8,374 nt of DNA from Acidaminococcaceae bacterium (GCA_028693975.1 JAQUUF010000039.1:1-8374); one strand, 5' to 3'; shown: positions 1 to 5,909, counted from the stretch's first letter. The notes: a model not told the origin generated them from the sequence alone. Numbers and translations: made by a program.

Positions 1-45
1 GCTATATACCAGCCATTAAATACTAATAAAAAAGGGAGTGATAGC

Positions 46-645
46 GTGAGCGACACTAAGACAGTCTACCAGGTAGACGCAGAGGGCTACTACGAGGGCC
101 CCGTTACCCTAGATAAGACAGATAAGGGAGCCTATGGCGAGTGGCTTATACCAGCCAGGTGCACAGAGGCAGAGCCGCCAGCAGCAAAAGAGAATTATAA
201 AATTAAATGGGGCGGCAGCGCCTGGAGCTATGAGGAGATACCAGCGGAGCCAGAGCCAGAGGCGCCAACACTGGACGAGCTAAAAGCCCAAAAGCTGCAG
301 GCAGCTGGCATGGCCTTTGCTAAAAGGCGCGACGCAGTACGCTGGGTACAATGCGCAAGCGGCCGCTATGGCTTTGACTGCGCCAGCGAGGACGTTACTA
401 ATTTTATGGCAGCCTATACCCCTATCCTTATCGCGGGAGCGGGCACAACCGAGTACAAAGTATGGACAAGCGAAACAGATAAGGCAGTAGTAAATCTTAC
501 ACTGGCAGACCTTAACAGCGTATATAGCGCCGTAAGGGCTGGGCAGTATGAGGCATACGCCTGGTACGAAACTAACAAGGCGGCCATTAACGCCGCAAAA
601 GACAGCGCAGAGCTGGACACTATAGACCTGGAGGCTAACAACTAA
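46..645 (+). CDS. Phage tail-fibre accessory protein, DUF4376-like
   Basis: A 199-residue soluble protein without signal peptide or membrane segment. The N-terminal third (about 1-62) is rich in Tyr, Trp and Gly. A Pro/Glu/Ala-rich linker follows (about 63-75). The C-terminal part (about 76-190) begins with a helix LDELKAQKLQAAG and resembles the DUF4376-type domain found at the C-terminus of phage tail-fibre or tail-fibre-assembly proteins. The start is GTG, chosen because an AAAGGGAG ribosome site lies 7 bases ahead; the frame is open upstream to base 1, so a longer protein is not excluded. It sits directly before the holin gene, sharing one base (TAATG), as accessory tail genes often do. 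All nine serines use AGC. Assignment rests on overall look and position, not on a catalytic motif. Confidence 0.55.
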   Translation: MSDTKTVYQVDAEGYYEGPVTLDKTDKGAYGEWLIPARCTEAEPPAAKENYKIKWGGSAWSYEEIPAEPEPEAPTLDELKAQKLQAAGMAFAKRRDAVRWVQCASGRYGFDCASEDVTNFMAAYTPILIAGAGTTEYKVWTSETDKAVVNLTLADLNSVYSAVRAGQYEAYAWYETNKAAINAAKDSAELDTIDLEANN

Positions 646-1202
646 TGAACATGCAGGAGCTTTGGCAATATACATTACAATGTAAAGACGCTTTAACAGA
701 GGGGTGGCCACTTAAGTTATGGCTATCCATGGGGACATTTTTAGCCACCGAGGTACTGCAGCTGCATGTGCACCTGCTGGGCCTGTTTACGTTGCTGGTA
801 ATATTCGACCTACTGACCAAGTGGGCAGCGCTGGGGCATAAATACCTAAACGAGAACGACCACGCGGACGACAGCGGCGCAGAAAAGCACCATATAAGCG
901 AGTGCATTTTAGCTATACCGCGGGCGCGCGAGGCGGGCATTATTAGCAGCAGCGAAATGAAACACCGCTTTAGCGGCAAAATTATAGTATACCTGCTGCT
1001 GGTTATTGTAGCTAGCACCGCGGACCTTATGCTGGTAAGACTAGGCAAGCCCAGTATGCTGGTATCGCTGGCAGTAGGCTACTTAGCCGTAACGGAGGTA
1101 CTAAGCGCTGTAGAGAACTTACAGGACGCTGGCGTAGAGGCCTGCGCGGACCTTAATACCTTTATTAGAAATAAAACAGGAATGGGGGGCCCTAGAAAAT
1201 GA
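645..1202 (+). CDS. Phage holin, toxin-secretion/lysis holin family (holin 4 type)
   Basis: A 185-residue membrane protein expected to form inner-membrane lesions that end the phage cycle and free the endolysin. Hydrophobic segments lie near residues 42-57, 112-131 and 137-153, with a weaker one near 23-40. Family hallmarks are visible: an Asp ending the early membrane helix (FDLLTKW, 54-60), a Ser-rich turn with Gly-Lys before the next helix (SSSEMKHRFSGK, 101-112), an Asp inside that helix (near 127), and the C-terminal signature EVLSAVENLQDAGV (151-164). The loop between the first and second halves (about 61-100) is longer than in many relatives and rich in His and Asp. The ATG shares one base with the upstream stop, and the TGA overlaps the next ATG by four bases, indicating translational coupling. 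Confidence 0.85.
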   Translation: MNMQELWQYTLQCKDALTEGWPLKLWLSMGTFLATEVLQLHVHLLGLFTLLVIFDLLTKWAALGHKYLNENDHADDSGAEKHHISECILAIPRAREAGIISSSEMKHRFSGKIIVYLLLVIVASTADLMLVRLGKPSMLVSLAVGYLAVTEVLSAVENLQDAGVEACADLNTFIRNKTGMGGPRK

Positions 1203-1606
1203 GCTATACACCTAAATATTTTAGTAAGGACGAAATGACCTGTAACTGCTGCGGCGAACTGCCAGAGGGCGGTATTAATGAGGAGCTGCTAGAAAAGCTG
1301 GACCAGCTGCGCGAAAAGGTAGGCGAGCCAGTGCACGTAACATGCATGTACCGCTGCCCGCCGCATAATGCGGCAGTAGGCGGAGCGCGCTACAGCCAGC
1401 ACCTTTATGGCCTGGCTGCCGACATTTACGTAGATGGGCTTACCGTAGACGAGCTGGCCGACATAGCTACAGACATAGGCTTTAGGGGCGTAGAGAGAAA
1501 CTACGACCTAGACTATGTGCATGTAGACGTGCGCGAGGACACATACTACTGGTACCATGAAAACGGCGACGACATTACCTGCGATAGCCGCGGTAATGCC
1601 ATTTAA
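1199..1606 (+). CDS. M15-family peptidase, phage endolysin
   Basis: A 135-residue zinc peptidase of the D-Ala-D-Ala carboxypeptidase-like M15 (peptidase M15_3/DUF882-type) group, predicted to cut peptide cross-bridges in peptidoglycan at lysis. The metal-site motif SQHLYGLAAD supplies His68 and Asp75, and YVHVD supplies His108. The N-terminus carries the CNCCGE cluster (15-20) common at the start of this family. There is no signal peptide, so release depends on the holin encoded just upstream, with which it overlaps by ATGA. Length is that of a bare catalytic domain, with no separate wall-binding module. The stop TAA runs directly into an AAGGAGG ribosome site for the next gene. Confidence 0.88.
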   Translation: MSYTPKYFSKDEMTCNCCGELPEGGINEELLEKLDQLREKVGEPVHVTCMYRCPPHNAAVGGARYSQHLYGLAADIYVDGLTVDELADIATDIGFRGVERNYDLDYVHVDVREDTYYWYHENGDDITCDSRGNAI

Positions 1607-1621
1607 GGAGGCGGGCCTATT

Positions 1622-2038
1622 GTGCAGGAATTTTATGAAAAATTTAAAACGCCTATTATTATTGTGGCTTTGCTGCTCTTATCTTTTGGGGGCGGGTACC
1701 TGCTGGGCCTACGAGCAGCAGGCCAAGATGGTGCTAGTACCGCTGCAGGACTTGATAGAGCTGCAGCAGTCAATACAGACGCAAAAGCACTTGCTGGGGC
1801 TATTGAAAAAGGAGTTAACGTAGCAGGGGAGCACGTCGACAGAGCAGCTAGCGCTGCTGCAGGAGCAAGAGAAACAGCTGCAAGAGCTACAGACGGAGCT
1901 AGACGCAGCCAGGCTGGACTTAAACACTGCCAGGAGCTCTGCGACCAAGCTGCAAGCGAAACTAGACGAGCAGAACAGCTTATTAACGAGCTTATCAAAG
2001 GCGCAAAAGAAACAGGCAGCGCAGCAGCGCCTAAGTAA
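1622..2038 (+). CDS. Putative inner-membrane spanin (Rz-like) with N-terminal anchor
   Basis: A 138-codon uninterrupted frame starting at GTG, 10 bases after a near-perfect AAGGAGG (1605-1611). A short polar start is followed by one membrane helix (about 11-30, PIIIVALLLLSFGGGYLLGL). The rest is a long, Ala-rich, charged helix with two cysteines (HCQELC, about 106-111). An N-terminal anchor plus periplasmic helix, right after holin and endolysin, is the layout of i-spanins, which help disrupt the outer membrane in diderm hosts. No recognisable family motif was seen. Most of it overlaps a second frame (1635-2101) that is also coding-like. The Ala-rich tail could therefore be the shadow of the other frame, or the two may be a genuine overlapping pair like lambda Rz/Rz1. 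Five of six serines are AGC/AGT, as in the other phage genes. Confidence 0.55.
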   Translation: MQEFYEKFKTPIIIVALLLLSFGGGYLLGLRAAGQDGASTAAGLDRAAAVNTDAKALAGAIEKGVNVAGEHVDRAASAAAGARETAARATDGARRSQAGLKHCQELCDQAASETRRAEQLINELIKGAKETGSAAAPK

Positions 2039-2101
2039 TGTACGCAGTTTTCTTTATGGCGCGGCCATTACCTATGCTGCTGGGCGCCTAACCAGCAATT
2101 A
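1635..2101 (+). pseudogene. Signal-peptide coiled-coil lysis-module ORF split by an in-frame TAG
   Basis: Starting at ATG 1635 (weak AGGAA site 5 bases ahead, inside the previous gene's start region), the frame opens with a textbook signal peptide: MKNLKR, a Leu-rich core, and a likely cleavage after residues CWA near 25. A helix rich in Leu, Gln and Glu follows. TAG at 1821-1823 stops it at 62 residues. The same frame then stays open for 92 more codons in the same Gln/Leu/Glu coiled-coil style (for example LLQEQEKQLQELQTELDAA). It ends with a Gly/Ala/Tyr-rich tail at TAA 2099-2101, which directly adjoins the next ribosome site. The downstream part has no ATG, GTG or TTG of its own. Reading it requires passing the TAG, so this is a nonsense mutant, a read-through product or a recoded stop. 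The 62-residue form is about the size of lambda Rz1, but I see no good lipobox. Confidence 0.5.
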
Positions 2102-2116
2102 AAGGAGATGGGGAGC

Positions 2117-2161
2117 ATGCTACAGAGTAAGAGAAAAGGCTGCGGAGGACGCGGCAAGTAG
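2117..2161 (+). CDS. Tiny 14-residue ORF at end of lysis cassette
   Basis: ATG at 2117 follows AGGAG (2103-2107) by nine bases, a strong ribosome site that directly abuts the TAA ending the frame above. The product would be MLQSKRKGCGGRGK, very basic, with a single Cys in a Gly-rich stretch, ending at TAG 2159-2161. I do not recognise it. The ribosome site is the main evidence; with only 14 codons there is no statistical support from the reading frame itself. It could also be the remnant of a longer gene cut by integration or deletion. Confidence 0.3.
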   Translation: MLQSKRKGCGGRGK

Positions 2162-2209
2162 TTATTAAAAAGACGTTAGAAACGGCGTTAGAAAATGGGT
2201 AAGACGCAT

Positions 2210-2248
2210 AAAAAATAGAGCCGCACTAGCTTAGCTAGCGCGGCTCTA
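2210..2248 (-). terminator. Intrinsic terminator downstream of tRNA-Ala
   Basis: Arms at 2216-2230 and 2234-2248 form a 15-pair stem with a 3-base loop. Read on the - strand, the only imperfect pair is a G-U wobble, and the stem is followed by six U's (2215-2210). Read on the + strand the same position is an A/C mismatch and no U tract follows. The site therefore acts on leftward transcripts, that is, the tRNA transcript. It lies on the phage side of the tRNA. Confidence 0.85.
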
Positions 2249-2264
2249 TATCTATGTTTAGTTA

Positions 2265-2302
2265 TGGTGGAGACAAACGGGATTGAACCGTTGACCTCTT
2301 GC
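2265..2302. other. Candidate prophage attachment site (3' part of tRNA-Ala)
   Basis: Prophage genes end just left of the tRNA 3' end, and housekeeping genes begin right of its 5' end. Integrases that use tRNA genes usually recombine in the anticodon or T arm, and the phage restores the 3' portion. The G39 mismatch at 2302 could be the outermost phage-derived base. The second att copy is not in this window, so the exact core cannot be set. Confidence 0.4.
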
Positions 2303-2340
2303 ATGCCATTCAAGCGCTCTCCCAGCTGAGCTACGCCCCC
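2265..2340 (-). tRNA. tRNA-Ala(GGC), CCA encoded
   Basis: 76 bases fold as a complete cloverleaf. The D stem is GCTC/GAGC, the T stem AACGG/CCGTT with loop TTCAATC, and the discriminator A is followed by an encoded CCA. The anticodon GGC (+ strand positions 2305-2307) reads GCC and GCU alanine codons, and the acceptor has the G3-U70 pair that defines alanine tRNAs. Two further G-U pairs (5-68, 7-66) sit in the acceptor stem. The anticodon stem has an A31/G39 mismatch (2310 and 2302) where a pair would be expected. The 3' end faces the prophage, making this the likely integration target. Confidence 0.95.
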
Positions 2341-2356
2341 ACTTGTTACGCACATA

Positions 2357-2386
2357 ATTATAAATTATAGCGTTGCACCTTGTCAA
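2357..2386 (-). promoter_or_regulatory. Sigma-70-type promoter of tRNA-Ala
   Basis: On the - strand a perfect TTGACA (2386-2381) is followed after 18 bases by a perfect TATAAT (2362-2357), and the mature tRNA starts 16 bases further on. A second TATAAT at 2369-2364 is too close to the -35 box (11 bases). The 113 bases between the tRNA and the next gene hold this promoter. I found no convincing terminator for the upstream operon there. Confidence 0.8.
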
Positions 2387-2453
2387 CCATAATCTATGTC
2401 TTCTTTACAGTTATAGAACTTGGAGTGAAGCTCGAAGCAGGGGCAGGCGGCTT

Positions 2454-2804
2454 TTATTGTAGTTGCGCTTGCCATTCTGCTTCTTTGAAGCCTGCAAGCA
2501 CATAGCCTGCACCTATGACTAGGGGCCGCTTCACCAACATGCCATCTGTCGCCAAAAGTCGCAGTTGCTCTTCTTCTGTCATCGTCGGGAGTTTGTCCTT
2601 AAGCTGCAAAGCTTTGTAAACCAAACCACTAGTATTAAAAAACTTCTTCAGCGGCAAGCCGCTCGCATGGTAAAACTCCTTGAGCTCTTCATACGAAGGG
2701 TTGTTTTCTTTAATATTCCTCTCCGTATAGGCGATTCCATGGTCGTTCAACCAGTGCTTAGCCTTCTGGCAAGTGCTGCATTTGGGGTAACAAAATAATA
2801 ACAT
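2454..2804 (-). CDS. ArsC/YffB-like thioredoxin-fold protein (arsenate reductase family)
   Basis: About 116 residues, the usual size for the ArsC/Spx/YffB family. The N-terminal strand leads into CSTC (PKCSTCQKAK), the redox CxxC of the Firmicutes branch. Family blocks follow: GIAYTERNI, SGLPLKKFFNTSG, and DGMLVKRPLV near the C-terminus. The family includes arsenate reductases and the RNA-polymerase-binding regulators Spx and MgsR. The FNTSG and KRPLV blocks fit the YffB-like 'arsenate reductase family' better than Spx, and no ars genes are nearby, so true arsenate reduction is unproven. The start at 2804 is preferred because AGGA lies eight bases ahead of it; an upstream ATG at 2813 adds MMR but has no properly spaced site. 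It is the last gene of the leftward operon, 21 bases after the S1-domain gene. Confidence 0.85.
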   Translation of the reverse strand: MLLFCYPKCSTCQKAKHWLNDHGIAYTERNIKENNPSYEELKEFYHASGLPLKKFFNTSGLVYKALQLKDKLPTMTEEEQLRLLATDGMLVKRPLVIGAGYVLAGFKEAEWQAQLQ

Positions 2805-2825
2805 TCTCATCATCCTCGCTACCGC

Positions 2826-3743
2826 TTATTGCTCTTTAGCGTCTTCCTCTTTAGTTAGAAGAGTCGTCCAGCCCTCTTCTTGTTTGACCTGGCCTTCACG
2901 CATCAGATGCCCTAATGCCCTCTTAAAAGCTGCTTTGGAAATACCAAAGACATCTTTAATAATATTAGGCGGTGTCGTGTCACCATAAGGCATTGTCCCT
3001 TGCCTTTTCTGCAAGAGCTCCAAAATCTTCTCGGCATCGGTCAGTTGTGCCTTCTCTTTGATTTCTCGCAAAGACAAATTCACTCTACCATCGTCGCGCA
3101 CGAAAATAACACGTCCTGTAACCTGCTGCCCGAAGTCTAATCTACCGCTAGGCACTTCACTTCTATGTATAAACGCAATATAACGCTCTTGTGTAAGCAC
3201 AAAGAAGCCTTCCGGCAAAATATTATAAATTGTGCCACTAAGTATGTCGCCCCGCTGCACATCATGAGCTGGCTTGGCGGCCTTTTGCATTTCTTCTTCA
3301 ACACGCATGCTCACTGCCTGTCGTCCAGTCTTATCGCGATACAGCTTAACCCAGACTAACTGTCCCGGTGACACATGGCCTCGCATCTCACTATAAGGCA
3401 AGAAGACACCACGCTCTGCGCCAATATCTACGAATCCACCTAACTTGGTGACATTAAGTACCTTAACATAGCCAATTTGGCCCTCGCGCATCTTAGGTAA
3501 TTTGCAGCTTGCGGTCATACGACCGTGCGGGTCCAAATAAAGATAGACCTTAACCTTGTCGCCAACCTTCAGCGGGGTCTCCTGCTGCAATTTGTGCAAC
3601 AAAATATCGTCAGAAGTATTGCCTGTTTCCGCATTCAAAAAAGCTCCGATTTCATTGGTACGGGCTACTGTCATCTCGCACACATCACCTACACGATGGG
3701 TACCTACTGTTTTTACTGTTACTTGCTTATTCTCTTCTACCAT
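2826..3743 (-). CDS. cvfB: CvfB-like S1 RNA-binding protein
   Basis: A 305-residue cytoplasmic protein with the layout of CvfB (conserved virulence factor B; YitL in Bacillus). It has three S1-type OB folds at about 15-80, 86-148 and 163-227, then a winged-helix domain at about 235-297. The second S1 repeat shows the classic GQIGYVKVLNVTKLGGFVDI pattern. The third has GDILSGTIYNILPEGFFVLT and ends VNLSLRE. The winged helix includes DVFGISKAAFKRALGHLMREG. The family binds RNA and, in staphylococci, influences virulence and RNA stability; its exact role here is not visible. The ATG lies only three bases after the rsfS stop and has a GGAG site six bases ahead, so the two are probably translated from one message. 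Confidence 0.88.
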   Translation of the reverse strand: MVEENKQVTVKTVGTHRVGDVCEMTVARTNEIGAFLNAETGNTSDDILLHKLQQETPLKVGDKVKVYLYLDPHGRMTASCKLPKMREGQIGYVKVLNVTKLGGFVDIGAERGVFLPYSEMRGHVSPGQLVWVKLYRDKTGRQAVSMRVEEEMQKAAKPAHDVQRGDILSGTIYNILPEGFFVLTQERYIAFIHRSEVPSGRLDFGQQVTGRVIFVRDDGRVNLSLREIKEKAQLTDAEKILELLQKRQGTMPYGDTTPPNIIKDVFGISKAAFKRALGHLMREGQVKQEEGWTTLLTKEEDAKEQ

Positions 3744-3746
3744 TTT

Positions 3747-4094
3747 TTACTCCGTAAAATTCTCTGAGGGTGCGTCTGCCCACAATTGTTCCAAATTGTA
3801 GAATTCCCTCTCGCTTTCCAAAAATACATGTACTACTACTGTGCTATAATCCAGCAGAATCCAGTGACCTTCATTATAGCCTTCTTTATGCTGGCACAGG
3901 ATATCTTCCTTAGCCAATTCATCTTCAATATTATCAGCAATGGCCTGCACCAAAACATTATTACCGGCACTGCAAATAACATAGTAATCTGTTACCGACG
4001 AAATATTCTCCATCTTCAAAATCAAAATATCGTTTGCTTTCTTAGCACTAGCCAACGCAGCAATCTTATTTGCCAAATCTTTTCCACTCTTCAT
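3747..4094 (-). CDS. rsfS: Ribosomal silencing factor RsfS
   Basis: A 115-residue protein of the RsfS/Iojap family, which binds ribosomal protein L14 and blocks joining of the subunits when nutrients run low. Family blocks are present in order: a helix with ASAKKANDILILKM, the core strand and turn VTDYYVICSAGN (34-45), VQAIADNIED, and WILLDYSTVVVHVFLESERE followed by FYNLEQLWADA. It is full length. The GGAGG site lies 11 bases before the ATG, slightly long. The gene lies 15 bases after the LCP gene and 3 before cvfB. A yqeK-rsfS association downstream of nadD is a common arrangement in Firmicutes and supports the call. Confidence 0.95.
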   Translation of the reverse strand: MKSGKDLANKIAALASAKKANDILILKMENISSVTDYYVICSAGNNVLVQAIADNIEDELAKEDILCQHKEGYNEGHWILLDYSTVVVHVFLESEREFYNLEQLWADAPSENFTE

Positions 4095-4109
4095 GTACGA
4101 TATCGCCTC

Positions 4110-5279
4110 CTAATTTTTAGTTTTATTTTTTGTCGTTGCTCCGGAAGTTTTTGCCGGAGCCTTCTTTACTACAGCTTTTTCTTGCTTTTTACTGGGCGGC
4201 TTAGCAACTGCAGCCGGAGCCTCTCCCGCTCCCTCATTGGGATCCGGTGTCGCCAAATCTTCCCAAGTCTTCCCCGGACCTATCTTTTGCAAAATATCTT
4301 TATCGGCACCTGGAATAACGCCATGGGGAATTTCCAATTTATCCAAAGTCAATTGAATCATATTGGGACTGGTAGCCCAATAGCTTATACCGCCTATCGT
4401 GCGGAAATTACCATAGAGCATCTCAGAGCGCATTCTCTCGCCACCAAAGAGCTTAAAACTGTTCGCTGCTCTAATCATGGTAAGCGCATCCATATCAGTA
4501 TCCACATATTTGGAGATAGTATTCAGTAGTACCGGGAACTTAACCACATTGCCGATATTAAAGAATTCACCAGCCAACGCCTTAAGGAACTTTTGCTGTC
4601 TCTGCACACGTCCGATATCACCTAATTCATCGTGACGGAAACGTACATATTTACCAGCTTCTTTACCATCCAAATGCTGATAGCCCTGCTTGATATGAAT
4701 TTCTAGATTGGCGTAGGGGTCTTCGTAGTTCATATTATGCTCCACATACAAATCCACGCCACCCAAAATATCTACAATATCAATAAAGCCCTGCCAATTA
4801 GCTACAATATAGTAGTGGATTGGTATTTTCAACAGATTAGCCACAGTTTTTTCGGCCAGCTTCACCCCACCATAAGCATAAGCCGCATTAACCTTATCAT
4901 GTCCGCTCTCGCCGGGAATCTCGACTCTGGTATCACGTGGCAACGAGACTAACGCAACTTTATTATTCTCCGGGTCAAAGCTCGCTACCATCATGGCATC
5001 GGTGCGCTTAGCCGGCTTATCAAAGTCCTCGCTGTCCCCATCATCAATGCCCATAATCAAAACATTGATACGTTTATTTAACAGTTCATCGTTACCTATC
5101 TCATCATTAGCAGCTACCACCGGTACTTTGGGTGCAAAATATCTATGATATACCCACGTGCCTGCCGCAAGCATGGCTCCAAGGACAATAACCAAAGCCA
5201 CCAAAAAACCTATCAAACGCCCCCAACGCAGTCTTCTCTTGGGATGTCGCGGCGATTTATTCTGTATTTGATCTGACAT
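4110..5279 (-). CDS. LytR-CpsA-Psr (LCP) family cell-wall ligase
   Basis: A 389-residue membrane-anchored protein of the LCP family, which transfers undecaprenyl-linked anionic glycopolymers onto peptidoglycan outside the cell. Layout: a basic cytoplasmic tail (1-20), one membrane helix (about 21-45), then the LCP domain (about 70-235). It has the core motifs INVLIMGID, RTDAMMVASFDP (Arg92, Asp94), SLPRDTRVEIPG (Arg115, Asp116, Arg118), GGVDLYV, and RFRHDELGDIGRVQRQQ (Arg213, Arg215, Arg224, Arg227). These arginines and aspartates bind the pyrophosphate lipid in known members. A helical region follows, then a low-complexity Pro/Ala/Lys tail (about 350-389) that is probably disordered and could contact the wall. 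An AGGAG site precedes the ATG. In a diderm host the acceptor polymer may be something other than teichoic acid. It sits between yqeK and rsfS in one operon. Confidence 0.92.
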   Translation of the reverse strand: MSDQIQNKSPRHPKRRLRWGRLIGFLVALVIVLGAMLAAGTWVYHRYFAPKVPVVAANDEIGNDELLNKRINVLIMGIDDGDSEDFDKPAKRTDAMMVASFDPENNKVALVSLPRDTRVEIPGESGHDKVNAAYAYGGVKLAEKTVANLLKIPIHYYIVANWQGFIDIVDILGGVDLYVEHNMNYEDPYANLEIHIKQGYQHLDGKEAGKYVRFRHDELGDIGRVQRQQKFLKALAGEFFNIGNVVKFPVLLNTISKYVDTDMDALTMIRAANSFKLFGGERMRSEMLYGNFRTIGGISYWATSPNMIQLTLDKLEIPHGVIPGADKDILQKIGPGKTWEDLATPDPNEGAGEAPAAVAKPPSKKQEKAVVKKAPAKTSGATTKNKTKN

Positions 5280-5291
5280 GTAATAGCTCCT

Positions 5292-5876
5292 TTATTTTCC
5301 CTGCTTAGCTCTTTTAAATTTGATGGCCAGCTCATTATAGCCGGCAATACAATCAGGATGCACCAATAAATCATATTCCAAAAGGTAGCGGATAGTCTGA
5401 GCATAAGCTCTAATCATCGTCCTATCGAGATTCCGCTTAGCCAAATCACGCATTTCATCAATACCGGGAAAACAGCGGGTTGGTTCCAGTAAATCTGCCA
5501 AATAAATTACTTGCGCAAATTTACTCATATGTGCAGTACCCGTGGTATGGTAGCGAATACCTTCCAAAATATCCTTGTCTGTCACACCATACTTATGTTC
5601 TGCCAAATACATACCAATCTTGGCATGCAAAAGAATCGGTTGATTTCTCTCAACTTCATCAATCACTAGGCCTAGCTCCTTGGCTTTACTCAAATTATCG
5701 CGGCTAGGAATCTCTCTACCACAATCATGCAGAAGAGCAGAAATCTTAGCCTTCTCTACATCAATTTTATGCGCTGCAGCCAATATCGCCGCTGTCTTGC
5801 AAACTTCCAGGGAATGCTCAAATCTTTTTTTAGGTAAAGATTTTTGTAATAGTGCTTGCATTTCCTTCAATTCCAT
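5292..5876 (-). CDS. yqeK: YqeK-type HD hydrolase (Ap4A hydrolase)
   Basis: A 194-residue HD-domain phosphohydrolase. Metal ligands expected for the fold are visible: His21, the HD pair His50-Asp51 in LLHDCGREIP, His84, His110 in YHTTG, and Asp128 in YLADLLEP. YqeK proteins cleave diadenosine tetraphosphate symmetrically to two ADP, replacing ApaH in many Firmicutes, and so limit a stress-linked dinucleotide. Length and motif spacing are normal. The ATG has an AGGAG site seven to eight bases ahead. It follows nadD by 49 bases, but a terminator-like hairpin intervenes. It leads the group yqeK, LCP, rsfS, cvfB and the ArsC-like gene. Confidence 0.92.
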   Translation of the reverse strand: MELKEMQALLQKSLPKKRFEHSLEVCKTAAILAAAHKIDVEKAKISALLHDCGREIPSRDNLSKAKELGLVIDEVERNQPILLHAKIGMYLAEHKYGVTDKDILEGIRYHTTGTAHMSKFAQVIYLADLLEPTRCFPGIDEMRDLAKRNLDRTMIRAYAQTIRYLLEYDLLVHPDCIAGYNELAIKFKRAKQGK

Positions 5877-5909
5877 TTCTTACTCTCCTTTCTTGCTCAA
5901 TAAGACAAA

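Larger units (their letters stand above)
1..2264 (+). mobile_element. Right end of an integrated prophage (partial)
   Basis: All genes here read on the + strand and form a tail accessory gene followed by holin, peptidase endolysin and spanin-like frames, the normal late-gene order of a tailed phage. Everything from 2265 onward is on the - strand and is housekeeping. The element ends at the 3' end of a tRNA-Ala gene, a common integration target. Codon choice differs from the host side: 22 of 24 serines in the three clear phage genes are AGC or AGT. Bases 1-45 precede the first phage start codon and probably hold the last codons of an upstream tail gene; possible stops are at 17-19 or 24-26. 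Integrase, capsid and packaging genes must lie outside the window, so whether the phage is intact cannot be judged. Confidence 0.82.

Noticed and set aside
1..45. Upstream extension of the first phage gene in the same open frame
   Set aside because: The frame is open to base 1, but AAAGGGAG at proper spacing before GTG 46 makes that the better start. Likely stops of an upstream gene occur in the other frames at 17-19 and 24-26.
280..711. 143-codon - strand frame opposite the tail gene and holin start
   Set aside because: Composition is that of an antisense shadow of two well-supported + strand genes, and it has no ribosome site or recognisable motif.
1557..1634. Longer start at ATG 1557 for the signal-peptide frame
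   Set aside because: It would place 26 unrelated residues before a clean signal peptide, lies inside the endolysin gene and has no ribosome site.
1633..1998. - strand frames opposite the spanin region
   Set aside because: They are Ala/Ser/Cys-rich readings of the CAG/CTG-rich coiled-coil DNA, with no start signals.
1700..2030. CAG/CTG-rich stretch as a repeat element
   Set aside because: The pattern comes from Gln/Leu/Glu codons of a coiled coil; units are not regular and no repeat of constant length is present.
2342..2453. Terminator at the end of the ArsC-like gene
   Set aside because: No stem longer than about four pairs followed by a U tract was found between the stop codon and the tRNA promoter.
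3786..4529. 247-codon + strand frame
   Set aside because: It runs antisense across rsfS and the LCP gene, both strongly identified by family motifs. The product is low-complexity and rich in Ser, Phe and Ile, as expected of a shadow.
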